Of a stretch of DNA of 64,000 nt, positions 14,797 through 22,827 are shown in pieces. Below the pieces are notes generated by a model, which searched no databases, was not told where the DNA came from, and saw nothing but the letters and a program-made list of their open reading frames with translations. Position 1 is the stretch's first letter. The number at the start of each line of letters is the position of its first letter. The translations under genes and the position numbers were made by a program. The stretch is from Geobacteraceae bacterium (lineage in GTDB: Bacteria > Desulfobacterota > Desulfuromonadia > Geobacterales > Geobacteraceae), in the NCBI GenBank assembly GCA_009773645.1, contig WSYB01000025.1, positions 1 to 64,000 on the forward strand. The letters are read 5' to 3'.

Positions 14797-17241
14797 CTAC
14801 TGAGTTGTAAAACTCCGGACCTCACTGGTAGCCAAACCCCCCTTACCGTCATCCGCGACAACCTTCCAAAAATAGGTCGTGTTTGCCGTAAGGCCGGTGA
14901 CTGTGGTGCTCAGCTGGTCCGCAGCCGGTGTGGGAGTTGGGGTGCCGCCTCCGCCTCCGCCGCCGCATGCCGTAAAGAGCGCCCCCATGAGCAGGAGGAC
15001 GGGAATGACCAACAGCTTCCGCGAGCGCTTCACACCGCTACCCGCGACAAACCCGAACAGAATGATCCCACCTCCCATGCTTCCCAAGCCGGCCAACATA
15101 ACTCCGGCGGCTGCGGCGGATGCGACATCGACGGTCTGAGCCCCCGCAAAATTCGGATCGGTGCTGTACATGACATGGTACGTTACCGCATCTCCATCGG
15201 GGTCAGCCGACTTTTTCCAGACGAACGTCATCGTCGTGGCGACCCCTGTCTGGCCGTTCGTCGGGGAAACGAGCACGGGGTTTGAGGGAGGATTATTGCC
15301 CGTGCCCGTGGTCGTGGTCGATGTGCTGCCGGTCCCGGACACGCTCACGGTCACGGTCGGCGTTCCGGTAACGTTGCTGGGGATATCGAACGTATCGCTG
15401 GCCGCAGCGCTGGCGGTGGGGGCAAAACGGACCGTCAGCGTGCAGGTGGCAGCCGGCGCCAGCGATGCGCCCGAACAGGTGTTGCCCGTTATGCTGAATG
15501 GAGCGGCCAGCGGATCAGTGCTCGCTATCGTGCCGATGACCAGATTCGCGGTGCCGGTGTTGGTGACGGTAATCGTCGCATCGGCTGAGCCGCTGACCAG
15601 AACGGTGCCGAAAGGAACTGCGTTGTCGTTGTTGGGTGCGATGGAATCCGTTACCAGTATGTTCGGCACCGGTACGGCAGTGCCTGTCCCGCTTACCGCG
15701 AAGGGAACCGTGGGGGTGACCGGATCATTGCTCGGTATGTCGAAGGTGTCCGTAGCTGCACCGGCAGCGGTTGGCGCGAAGCGCGCGGTTGCCGTGCAGC
15801 TTGCCCCTAGCGCAAGCGTCAGGCCCGAACAGTTATTGGCCACAATGCTGAACGGCGCGGCAAGGGGGTCTGTCGCGGCTATCGTGCCAAGAACAAGGGC
15901 GCCGTCGCCCGCATTGGCCAGGGTGATTATGTGATCAACGGTCGCCCCCGTGGTCACGGTGCCGAAATCGAAGGGGGGCGGGAGGGTTACAGTGATTTTC
16001 TGTGGCCTGAACTCGAACGCGCCTATGTCGCAGGTTGCCACACCGTCAAGGGGAATTTTGCCGTCCACGGGACGTGCAACCCCCCGCGCGTCCGTGGTGG
16101 GACAGCCTGTTGCCGCGCCCGCATCGATGGCCGGGCTTCCCGCGGGTAGAGCACGGGTTTGAAGAACTCCCCCGTTAAGGGCGAGCGCGACGAGCAGAGG
16201 ATCGGTATTGGCCAGGTCGCCCGGGCCGGCAAAGAGGCAGGTATTGCCGTTGTCGATGTTGTTTCCCTGTGACGTTATAGTGCCGCCGCAGTTGGCGGGC
16301 GCATTGCCCGAGATGATCGTGTTTCTGGCCGTTATTGATACTGCAGCGTTATTTCGAATGCCGCCGATGGCAGCTACCCCTGCAGTGGAGGTATTGGCGC
16401 TTATCGTAACATTTGTGAGAGTAACGGTACCGCGGGCATCGATGCCCGCGCCCTGTGTTGTCGAGGTATTGCCGCTTATCGTGATGTTCGTGAGCGTTAT
16501 CGTGCCGTTGTTTTGGATCCCGCCGCCGGTAGTGTTGCCGCTCACCTCGCCGATGTTCCAGGTAAGCACCCCGTCCGCTCCGTTGTTGACGCCGCCGCCG
16601 GGGCCGTCATTGTTCGTCACCGCGACCGTGTTCATGGTGAGGGTACCGGAGTTGTCCACTCCGCTGGCTCCAGCATTAGCACCTAAGGCCTTGCAGGCCG
16701 TAACGATAACGTTGTTCAGCGTAACCGATGTACCAATGGCAGTATTGCCGACATGAATGCCACCGCCATGCCCGAGGTTGGGATCCCCGTTTCCGTTGCG
16801 GATGGTTACGCCCGAAATGGTCACATTTGCGCCCACTCCACCAACCACGATCGTCTCAAACACCCCGTCTATAGCACCGCCGTCGATAATCGTCGTGGCC
16901 GCGCCAGCGCCGCTGATGGTAAGCGCTCCTCCGGGGCCTCTGATATCGAGGTCGCCGGTTGCAGACGCATCTTCATTTAGTCCGGGAATGGCCAGTGTGT
17001 AGGTTCCCACGGGGAGGACAATGGTGTCGGCAACACCCACAGATGCGTTCGCCGCCTGGATGGCCGAGCGCAGCGTGCACTGGCCGATCCCGCTCACGCA
17101 ATTGGCTTGCAGGTCGGCCACGTCGGCCGTGCTGTTGACCGTGAAAGTCGCGGCTTGGCCAAAGCCAGGAACAAAAACAAGAAGACCTAGGCTGAGCAAG
17201 CCCAAAGCGCCTGAACGAGAAAAGACTTTTAGCGGATTCAT
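14797..17241 (-). CDS. large exported choice-of-anchor Q/D protein with an FN3 domain interrupted by a lipobox-like hydrophobic segment
   Basis: 814 residues. A signal peptide (1-31) ends GFGQA. Then come a CSLREAI-type motif (CTLRSAIQAAN), a beta-helix-like region, a choice-of-anchor Q closing segment (SPAIDAGAATGCPTTDARG, CDIGAFEF, about 365-412), two choice-of-anchor D/ASPM-Hydin-like repeats (about 415-520 and 530-645) and an FN3 domain from about 660. That FN3 domain is split: between its halves lie residues 713-774, containing a glycine-rich hydrophobic stretch, the basic patch VKRSRK, a second hydrophobic stretch LLVIPVLLLMGALFTAC and seven glycines, like a lipoprotein signal peptide with Cys759. 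FN3 resumes at DQLSTTVTGLTANTTYFWKV. It is probably displayed at the surface and anchored through this internal segment; that role is inferred. Confidence 0.85.
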   Translation of the reverse strand: MNPLKVFSRSGALGLLSLGLLVFVPGFGQAATFTVNSTADVADLQANCVSGIGQCTLRSAIQAANASVGVADTIVLPVGTYTLAIPGLNEDASATGDLDIRGPGGALTISGAGAATTIIDGGAIDGVFETIVVGGVGANVTISGVTIRNGNGDPNLGHGGGIHVGNTAIGTSVTLNNVIVTACKALGANAGASGVDNSGTLTMNTVAVTNNDGPGGGVNNGADGVLTWNIGEVSGNTTGGGIQNNGTITLTNITISGNTSTTQGAGIDARGTVTLTNVTISANTSTAGVAAIGGIRNNAAVSITARNTIISGNAPANCGGTITSQGNNIDNGNTCLFAGPGDLANTDPLLVALALNGGVLQTRALPAGSPAIDAGAATGCPTTDARGVARPVDGKIPLDGVATCDIGAFEFRPQKITVTLPPPFDFGTVTTGATVDHIITLANAGDGALVLGTIAATDPLAAPFSIVANNCSGLTLALGASCTATARFAPTAAGAATDTFDIPSNDPVTPTVPFAVSGTGTAVPVPNILVTDSIAPNNDNAVPFGTVLVSGSADATITVTNTGTANLVIGTIASTDPLAAPFSITGNTCSGASLAPAATCTLTVRFAPTASAAASDTFDIPSNVTGTPTVTVSVSGTGSTSTTTTGTGNNPPSNPVLVSPTNGQTGVATTMTFVWKKSADPDGDAVTYHVMYSTDPNFAGAQTVDVASAAAAGVMLAGLGSMGGGIILFGFVAGSGVKRSRKLLVIPVLLLMGALFTACGGGGGGGTPTPTPAADQLSTTVTGLTANTTYFWKVVADDGKGGLATSEVRSFTTQ

Positions 17242-17420
17242 GTTGAATGTACCCCCTTTGTGAGATTCTAAAACAACGATATAAAATTACTTTACCACAA
17301 CGAGAGCAGTTTTCTTGGTAATGCCAAAATTTTTGTGGAAATCTAATAGCGCAGAAAAGCGATGCAAAAGCCCCTCCATCGGCTATACTTCTTGTGCCGA
17401 TTACATGAAGGAGGTGGAGC

Positions 17421-17759
17421 ATGGTATCTGAAGAGGAACTTGCCAAAAGGAGCTGCAAGCCGTGCGAGGGGGGGACGCCGCCGCTGAAAATCGAGGAGAT
17501 CGGAGCCTACCTGAAGAACCTTGCCGGGTGGGAGTATGTTGCGGGGGAGATCGAAAAAACATACGAGTTCAAGAACTATTATCAGACCATGGCATTCGTC
17601 AATGCGATCGCCTGGGTCTCCCACCGGCAGGACCACCATCCAGACCTGGAGGTGTCCTACAGGCGATGCCGGGTCCGTTACAGTACCCACGCCATCGGCG
17701 GCATGTCGGAAAACGATTTCATCTGCGCCGCGAAAATCGAAGCCCTTTTTAGCCTGTAA
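17421..17759 (+). CDS. phhB: pterin-4a-carbinolamine dehydratase
   Basis: 112 residues, the family's usual length. The signature histidines are in SHRQDHHPDLEVSY, followed by VRYSTHAIGGMSENDFICA. It dehydrates 4a-hydroxytetrahydrobiopterin so that the cofactor of aromatic amino acid hydroxylases can be recycled; in bacteria without a visible hydroxylase the role is less clear, and none is seen in this window. GGAGG precedes the ATG. Two lipoprotein genes follow on the same strand. Confidence 0.93.
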   Translation: MVSEEELAKRSCKPCEGGTPPLKIEEIGAYLKNLAGWEYVAGEIEKTYEFKNYYQTMAFVNAIAWVSHRQDHHPDLEVSYRRCRVRYSTHAIGGMSENDFICAAKIEALFSL

Positions 17760-17837
17760 AATAAAGGTTGCGCAAAGGACATCCGGTGGTAAGATAGTAC
17801 CGTTTCGGTCGCAAAAGAACAATCCTAGGGGGGAGCA

Positions 17838-18581
17838 ATGAAATTGAAACTGATGGTGTATCTTATCCTGCCGATATTCGTGCTATCGGGCTGTACTGCA
17901 TACAAGACCCAGTATGCGGGCTTCAGGCCGCCGGAAGGGTACCCGGGATACCAGGTTGTCGACGGGGTTTCCATCGGCGGCGAAGCCTATGCGGACAAGG
18001 ATGAGGCGGAAAAGGCCTTCGGATTTGACATCAAGGGAGCGGGGCTTCTGCCGGTACAGATCGTTCTCGACAACAAGAGCGGAAAGAGCCTGGAAATCGT
18101 CCCGACGCAGTCCTTCCTGGTGGATAGCGGCGGCCGCTACTGGAACCTCATCCCGACCAATATTGCCATCGATCGCCTGGATAAATCGACGGAACTGGCC
18201 GCCTTTCTTGGCAAAGGGGCGGGCAAGGGAGCCATACTCGGCGCAGTGGCAGGTACAATACTCGGCGCGGCAATCGGAATTGTTTCCGGGAAAAACGTTG
18301 GCTCGGCTCTGGGCAAGGGTGCGGCTATCGGCGCAGCGGGGGGCGCCATCATCGGCGGCGTAAAAGAAGGGACGTCCTCGGAACGGGAATACCGGATAAC
18401 GGACGACATCCGTGCCAAAAGCCTGGAGGGGAAGGTAATCCCGGGTGACTCCCTCGCCAACGGCTTCCTGTTCTTCCCCGGAGAGGCGGACACCGCCAAG
18501 GAGCTGCGGCTCCAGTACAGGGAAAAGGAATCCGGCCAGAGCCATACTGTCGTGCTGAAGCTGGAACAGGCAAAGCGCTGA
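17838..18581 (+). CDS. lipoprotein with glycine-zipper segment
   Basis: 247 residues. Residues 1-19 form a lipoprotein signal peptide (lipobox LSGC). A polar beta-rich region is followed at about 130-180 by a Gly/Ala-rich hydrophobic segment (GKGAGKGAILGAVAGTILGA, then GKGAAIGAAGGAIIGG) of glycine-zipper type, which can pack into or across a membrane, and a C-terminal domain ending VVLKLEQAKR. Outer-membrane anchoring is likely. GGGGGAG precedes the start. The DUF1318 lipoprotein lies 67 bases downstream and may be cotranscribed. Function unknown. Confidence 0.8.
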   Translation: MKLKLMVYLILPIFVLSGCTAYKTQYAGFRPPEGYPGYQVVDGVSIGGEAYADKDEAEKAFGFDIKGAGLLPVQIVLDNKSGKSLEIVPTQSFLVDSGGRYWNLIPTNIAIDRLDKSTELAAFLGKGAGKGAILGAVAGTILGAAIGIVSGKNVGSALGKGAAIGAAGGAIIGGVKEGTSSEREYRITDDIRAKSLEGKVIPGDSLANGFLFFPGEADTAKELRLQYREKESGQSHTVVLKLEQAKR

Positions 18582-18648
18582 AAAACCGGCTGTGCGCATC
18601 GTTTTTTGTGGTGTGCCGTGGTTTGTCCATAATCCCCAGGAGGTAAAA

Positions 18649-19314
18649 ATGCTAACCAACATCGCCAAATGGTTTATCGCTGCTCTCTGCGCCATACTCG
18701 CGGCCTGCGCCATTATCACGGTCAACGTATATTTCCCGGAAAAGGATGTGAAACAGGCCTATAAATCCCTGGATGAAATGCTCTTGAAGCAGAAAGAGGA
18801 GGGAAAGGCGCCGGCAGAAGAGAAGCTGCCCGCGGGTGAGGAGAAGAAGGAGGAGGTCAAGCCTCAGAGCCGCCTTCTGGATGGAGGTTTGGATTTTCCC
18901 CTGGTGCCCGCAGCCTTTGCCGACGAGAACATTGCTGACCAGCTGGCGATAGAGCTTTCCAGTATGCCGGAAGTGCTCAAGGCGTACGACGAAATGAAGG
19001 CGCGTCTGCCGCAGCTCGATGCCCAGCGGGACAGCGGGGCGGTGGGAGAATCGCGCCAGGGGATCATCTCGGTGCGGGATGCGGCGAAACTGGGGGGAAA
19101 TAAGGCGCTGGTTGATGCGGAAAACAATAACCGCAAGACGGTGATTACCGCCATGGCCAAGGCAATTTTGAAGATCAATAAGCAGCCGGAAACCAAGGCG
19201 AATCTGAATCAGGTGCTGGGGAAGGCCGCCGCCAGTTACGCTACAACCAGGCAGGATCAGGCAAAGCCGGGGTGGTGGCTTGAGCTTCCCAACGGCAGAT
19301 GGGTGCAGAAATAA
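18649..19314 (+). CDS. DUF1318 (YdbL-like) lipoprotein
   Basis: 221 residues from ATG 18649, which has a near-perfect AGGAGGT. The signal anchor ends in lipobox LAAC and is followed by IITVNVYFPEKDVKQAYKSL, the DUF1318 hallmark. A charged E/K-rich linker (about 45-75) leads to the folded part with ARLPQLDAQRDSGAVGESRQ. E. coli YdbL shares this domain and is linked to envelope lipid transport genes, but no such partner is seen here. Confidence 0.8.
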   Translation: MLTNIAKWFIAALCAILAACAIITVNVYFPEKDVKQAYKSLDEMLLKQKEEGKAPAEEKLPAGEEKKEEVKPQSRLLDGGLDFPLVPAAFADENIADQLAIELSSMPEVLKAYDEMKARLPQLDAQRDSGAVGESRQGIISVRDAAKLGGNKALVDAENNNRKTVITAMAKAILKINKQPETKANLNQVLGKAAASYATTRQDQAKPGWWLELPNGRWVQK

Positions 19315-19386
19315 CAATTGATTGCATGCACCCTGCACGGCCTCGGCTTCTGATACGAGTGCCCGCCATGCCGGATCAGCGGCAGA

Positions 19387-19974
19387 TCAACTTCCTGTCA
19401 CACTCCCCGGCAAAAGCCGCAGGAATTGCATGACCAGCCGGTAGGTAAGGCCCCAAAGCACCGGTTTGCCCTGTTGCGGCAGGCGGATGGCGGGGCGGGC
19501 CACCCTTTTCCCCCGGAAGCGGACCGGCGTCTCTTCATGGCGCAGGGGATTAAGAAGCTCCACGAGCGGCATCCAGAATGCATCCCTCACCTCACAGTTT
19601 GGCCGCAGCGGCCCATCCCCCCCGTAGACATAAACGAAGCACGACACCAGGACCGGCAGGGTGTCGCCGGCAACATCGGAGAGCCGCCCGAGATAACGAG
19701 CCGTTCCCAGGTCGAGGCCAAGCTCTTCCTGCGTTTCCCGCTCCGCGGCTGATTGGGGGTCACGGTCATGGGCCTCAACCTTGCCGCCCGGGAAGCCCAA
19801 ATCCCCGGACCAGGGGTCGCCGTCATGCTTTGCCCGCTCGATGAACAATATCTCCGGGCCGGACGGACCCTCGCGAAGGATAAGCGCCACGGCCGCCCGG
19901 GTGCGGTGGCTGACGTTCTGAAGCACGGGTTCATGGCAGGTCAGGATGCGTTGAATGTCGTCGGTCGTCGTCAT
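19387..19974 (-). CDS. Nudix hydrolase, CoA pyrophosphatase type
   Basis: About 195 residues. The Nudix box is GGKVEAHDRDP followed by SAAERETQEELGLD, with the catalytic glutamates in REtxEE, and it is preceded by FIERAKHDGDPWSGDLGFPG as in CoA-type Nudix enzymes. These cleave the pyrophosphate of CoA derivatives or other nucleoside diphosphate compounds; substrate choice is not certain. The start may be ATG 19974 or the in-frame GTG at 19983; neither has a strong ribosome site. Confidence 0.88.
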   Translation of the reverse strand: MTTTDDIQRILTCHEPVLQNVSHRTRAAVALILREGPSGPEILFIERAKHDGDPWSGDLGFPGGKVEAHDRDPQSAAERETQEELGLDLGTARYLGRLSDVAGDTLPVLVSCFVYVYGGDGPLRPNCEVRDAFWMPLVELLNPLRHEETPVRFRGKRVARPAIRLPQQGKPVLWGLTYRLVMQFLRLLPGSVTGS

Positions 19975-20077
19975 CGTTACCACGTCGGTGAAACTCTCGA
20001 TTTCAGCTTTACCCCTTGAGCTTATTCATGGCGCGCTCCTTTCCCGGCAAGAGCGCGGTGCAGCATGTTCCGCATGC

Positions 20078-20413
20078 TCACTCCGCACCTATGCCGACTA
20101 TCCGCGCCGGTTCGAAGCAGCTGGTGAACTGGGGGGTCGGTGACGCGCACGGAATTCCCTCCAGGGAGACTTTCTGACCCAGGTACCGCTTGCGGAGCTC
20201 ATCCTGGAGAGGACCGAGGATGAGGTAGTCATGCACTCCTTTTCCGCCACTGCCGGCCGTTGTCAGGACAATGCGGGCGAATGGCGCATTCCCGACGAGC
20301 CGGACCGTACCGGTGAGGGTCATCGGAGCCCGTTTACCCGTATCCGTCGCACACCCAGGAGTGGCGAGGAGAAGGAGCAACACGATTACATAGCCTGACA
20401 TCAGCTTTCCCAT
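20078..20413 (-). CDS. small lipoprotein
   Basis: 111 residues. The signal peptide has a long leucine core and ends in TPGC. The mature part is a small beta-rich domain (LTGTVRLVGNAPFARIVLTT...) that resembles an OB-like fold by strand pattern, with two further cysteines (IPCASP and TSCFEP) that could form a disulfide. AAGGAAGG lies upstream. It follows the metalloprotease lipoprotein gene by 14 bases on the same strand, so the two are likely cotranscribed. Not a recognised family. Confidence 0.7.
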   Translation of the reverse strand: MGKLMSGYVIVLLLLLATPGCATDTGKRAPMTLTGTVRLVGNAPFARIVLTTAGSGGKGVHDYLILGPLQDELRKRYLGQKVSLEGIPCASPTPQFTSCFEPARIVGIGAE

Positions 20414-20427
20414 GGGCGCCGCCTTCC

Positions 20428-21996
20428 TTAGAATGGCGGTCTGATCCCCTGCGCACGGAGGGCATTTTCCCGCTCCCTGAGATACGAATCGACTGAGAGG
20501 GGGCGTGGTCTGCCGCTTTTCTGCGCCCGATTTCGTAGCATGGGGTTTGCATTCGCGGCCGCCAGGTACTCCGCGGCACTCCGTGGACGATTCTTGGTCT
20601 GGATGGCTGTCGTGGTTGCCGCAACTGAACCGATGGCCGTATGGACCACTGTGTCCGCCACCTGAGGATTGGGTGAGGTGTATGATGTGGAAGACGGATT
20701 TTGATTAATTAAATAGCCGGAATTTGCGAATGGATAGGCTGTATTCGACACCATGCTGAAAATGACGGAAGGATTGGCGGGATTGCCGTCGATGAAAGAT
20801 GCCGTTGAAGTGGCAGTGTTTTGTTTCCAGGTCACCGTTCCGGTTGTAACGGGGGTGAAGCTGTAATAACCGAGGCTCCATGCGTCAAGAGGAGTAAGTG
20901 TCGGCGCATTCTGACTGAACAGTCCCGGCAGGGTCACCGAAATATTGGTATCAAAGGTATGGGTCCCCCAAGTGTCGATGGAAGTGTAGGACCACGCTGC
21001 GGGATTGCCCGGCGGTATCGTTTTGGTATTTCCATTCCCGAAGTAGTTGGCCACGGCCCAGTCCTGGAAGACAGTTTTGAAATTCCTGGTGGAGTTGATG
21101 GCCGCCAGGGCGGCATTTACCTCGTTGATGCCGGTGGACGCGTTGTGGAGCATCTCCCAGAAGATGGTGTGGCCCGTGGACTGGATGGCGGGGGTATCGA
21201 ACTGATCCTTCATATACTGCGCCCACAGGTAGACCATGCCGTAGTTGCCGACGCTCTCGTCGAAGCTGGTCAGCGAGTGGTGCACATTCGCATGCACGTC
21301 CGTCTCGTAGTCAAAGACAGCATCATAATTGGGGCCATACGTGCAGTAGGTCTGGGCCACCATGGCCATCGCCTCGGCGAGCCATGTGTCGTCATTCAGA
21401 TTGCGTTGATGAGCCTTCTGTTCCCAGTGGATGATATGCTGGAATTCGTGGGCAATGGTCGAGTTGAACTCCGTGTCTCCCGGGACGGCGCCGGTCGCAT
21501 GGTTGATGTTCATGTAGAGGATCTCTTTCTGGTTCGAAAAGGCGAATTGGTTCGGAGCGTACTCGCTGTTCGGGTCGAAGTAGCCGGCCACAAAGGTCGG
21601 GTTGGTCCTGAAGCTAAAGCCGTCCCGCACGTTCAGAAGAAGGATGTAAATCTTCGGATCACCGTCGATTCCCGGGTTTGGTTCGCTACCGAAGGCGGTC
21701 GTGCCCCGCGGATAGATATTGGTATCGAACTGGTTCACGATGGTGTCGAGAGCCGTCTGGGAAACGGTCTGCCCCTGCTCCAGGTAGACGTAGCAGTGGA
21801 CCCCTTCCGCCACCTTGGTGGCGGTGGTTTGATAGTATGAATCTGAAGTCGCGGTCGCGGTAAAATCCGTGGCCCAGAAACTGACGGCAACCTGGCCGGA
21901 CTGGAGCGGACCTTGCGTTGGGCTTTGCGTTGGGCTTCCACCGCCGCCGCAGCCGAACAAAACCGCCAGAAAACAGAGTGCAAGGAATTTCTTCAT
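20428..21996 (-). CDS. lipoprotein zinc metalloprotease (HExxH)
   Basis: 522 residues. Lipobox LFGC is at residues 13-16 with CGGGG, followed by a Ser/Thr/Gln linker. The catalytic centre TIAHEFQHIIHW gives the two zinc histidines and the general-base glutamate, and WLAEAMAMVAQ downstream supplies a plausible third ligand. The pattern resembles M30/hyicolysin-like secreted peptidases. It probably acts on the cell surface or in the periplasm. The C terminus (after about 440) is basic and low in complexity. AAAAGGG precedes the ATG. Confidence 0.85.
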   Translation of the reverse strand: MKKFLALCFLAVLFGCGGGGSPTQSPTQGPLQSGQVAVSFWATDFTATATSDSYYQTTATKVAEGVHCYVYLEQGQTVSQTALDTIVNQFDTNIYPRGTTAFGSEPNPGIDGDPKIYILLLNVRDGFSFRTNPTFVAGYFDPNSEYAPNQFAFSNQKEILYMNINHATGAVPGDTEFNSTIAHEFQHIIHWEQKAHQRNLNDDTWLAEAMAMVAQTYCTYGPNYDAVFDYETDVHANVHHSLTSFDESVGNYGMVYLWAQYMKDQFDTPAIQSTGHTIFWEMLHNASTGINEVNAALAAINSTRNFKTVFQDWAVANYFGNGNTKTIPPGNPAAWSYTSIDTWGTHTFDTNISVTLPGLFSQNAPTLTPLDAWSLGYYSFTPVTTGTVTWKQNTATSTASFIDGNPANPSVIFSMVSNTAYPFANSGYLINQNPSSTSYTSPNPQVADTVVHTAIGSVAATTTAIQTKNRPRSAAEYLAAANANPMLRNRAQKSGRPRPLSVDSYLRERENALRAQGIRPPF

Positions 21997-22057
21997 CGTT
22001 TACCCTTTTTTTTTCGTTGGACAAAAGAAAAGCGCCGGCGCCGGAAGTAAGCGCCTT

Positions 22058-22717
22058 CTATTCGAACTGGGACTTGAAATCCTCGACCATCCGGCGCAGT
22101 TCGGCCACCTCCCCACGCAGGGAAGCCACCTCCTCCTCCAGCTTCACGACCCGTTCGTTTTCGGCCGTAACCCTCAGTCTCGCGGCTTCCGGCGGCGGGA
22201 CAAGGTCCTCCGCTGGTTGCTCCGGCTCTCCGGCGAAAATGTGCGCGTAGCGGTGTTCCTTGCGACCGGCCTGGCGGGAGAGCTGGATTACGAGGGGGGG
22301 GGTGCGCGCCATCAGCTCCTGCAGGACCTCTTCCACGGCAGCCAGGTCAGGGAAGGGATGCATCCGTTCGGCACGTGTCCGCAGCTCTCCCACGGTCTGC
22401 GGGCCGCGCAGCAGGAGCTCGCAGAGCACCGCCAGCTCCGGCGGGTCCAGGCGCAGCCTCTCGGCAAGGGAATGACAGTATTTCGGGACCCGCACCCCTT
22501 CAGCCGACAGCCGGGCGAAGCCCTTAAAACGCAAGGAGTCCAGAGCCCGGACCACTTCGGCCTCTTCGAGGCTCATCACCGGATCGCGGTTCGACTTCTG
22601 GTTGCAGGCGTTGGTCAAAGCGTTGAGGGTGAGGGGGTAGTATTCAGGGGTTGCCAGCTCCTTCTCGATGAGGCAGCCGAGCACCCGGACTTCCATGACG
22701 TTCAGATTCGTATCCAT
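22058..22717 (-). CDS. yceH: YceH/UPF0502 (DUF480) winged-helix protein
   Basis: 219 residues with the two DUF480 winged-helix domains: MEVRVLGCLIEKELATPEYY and LTLNALTNACNQKSNRDPV in the first, ELAVLCELLLRGPQTVGELR in the second. A coiled coil closes the protein (VVKLEEEVASLRGEVAELRR). The family role is unsettled, but it probably binds nucleic acid or a protein partner. AAGGAGT precedes the ATG. Confidence 0.92.
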   Translation of the reverse strand: MDTNLNVMEVRVLGCLIEKELATPEYYPLTLNALTNACNQKSNRDPVMSLEEAEVVRALDSLRFKGFARLSAEGVRVPKYCHSLAERLRLDPPELAVLCELLLRGPQTVGELRTRAERMHPFPDLAAVEEVLQELMARTPPLVIQLSRQAGRKEHRYAHIFAGEPEQPAEDLVPPPEAARLRVTAENERVVKLEEEVASLRGEVAELRRMVEDFKSQFE

Positions 22718-22783
22718 GCGGCACTCCTTTTCACTATCCGGGATATCAGAGGGCCTTCACTATACCAGTATTTATCGTCGGAT

Positions 22784-22799
22784 GCATGAAGTTTCATGC
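22784..22799. promoter_or_regulatory. perfect palindrome upstream of yceH
   Basis: GCATGAA-GT-TTCATGC lies about 70 bases upstream of the yceH start and 30 bases past the histidine kinase stop. It could be an operator or a short hairpin ending the kinase transcript. Confidence 0.4.
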
Positions 22800-22827
22800 C
22801 AAGCCCTGATGCGCCGTTCGCAATGTC

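Noticed and set aside
20821-21840. Plus-strand frame of 339 codons opposite the metalloprotease
   Set aside because: The minus-strand gene has a signal peptide, lipobox and HEFQH site; the antisense frame has no recognisable features.
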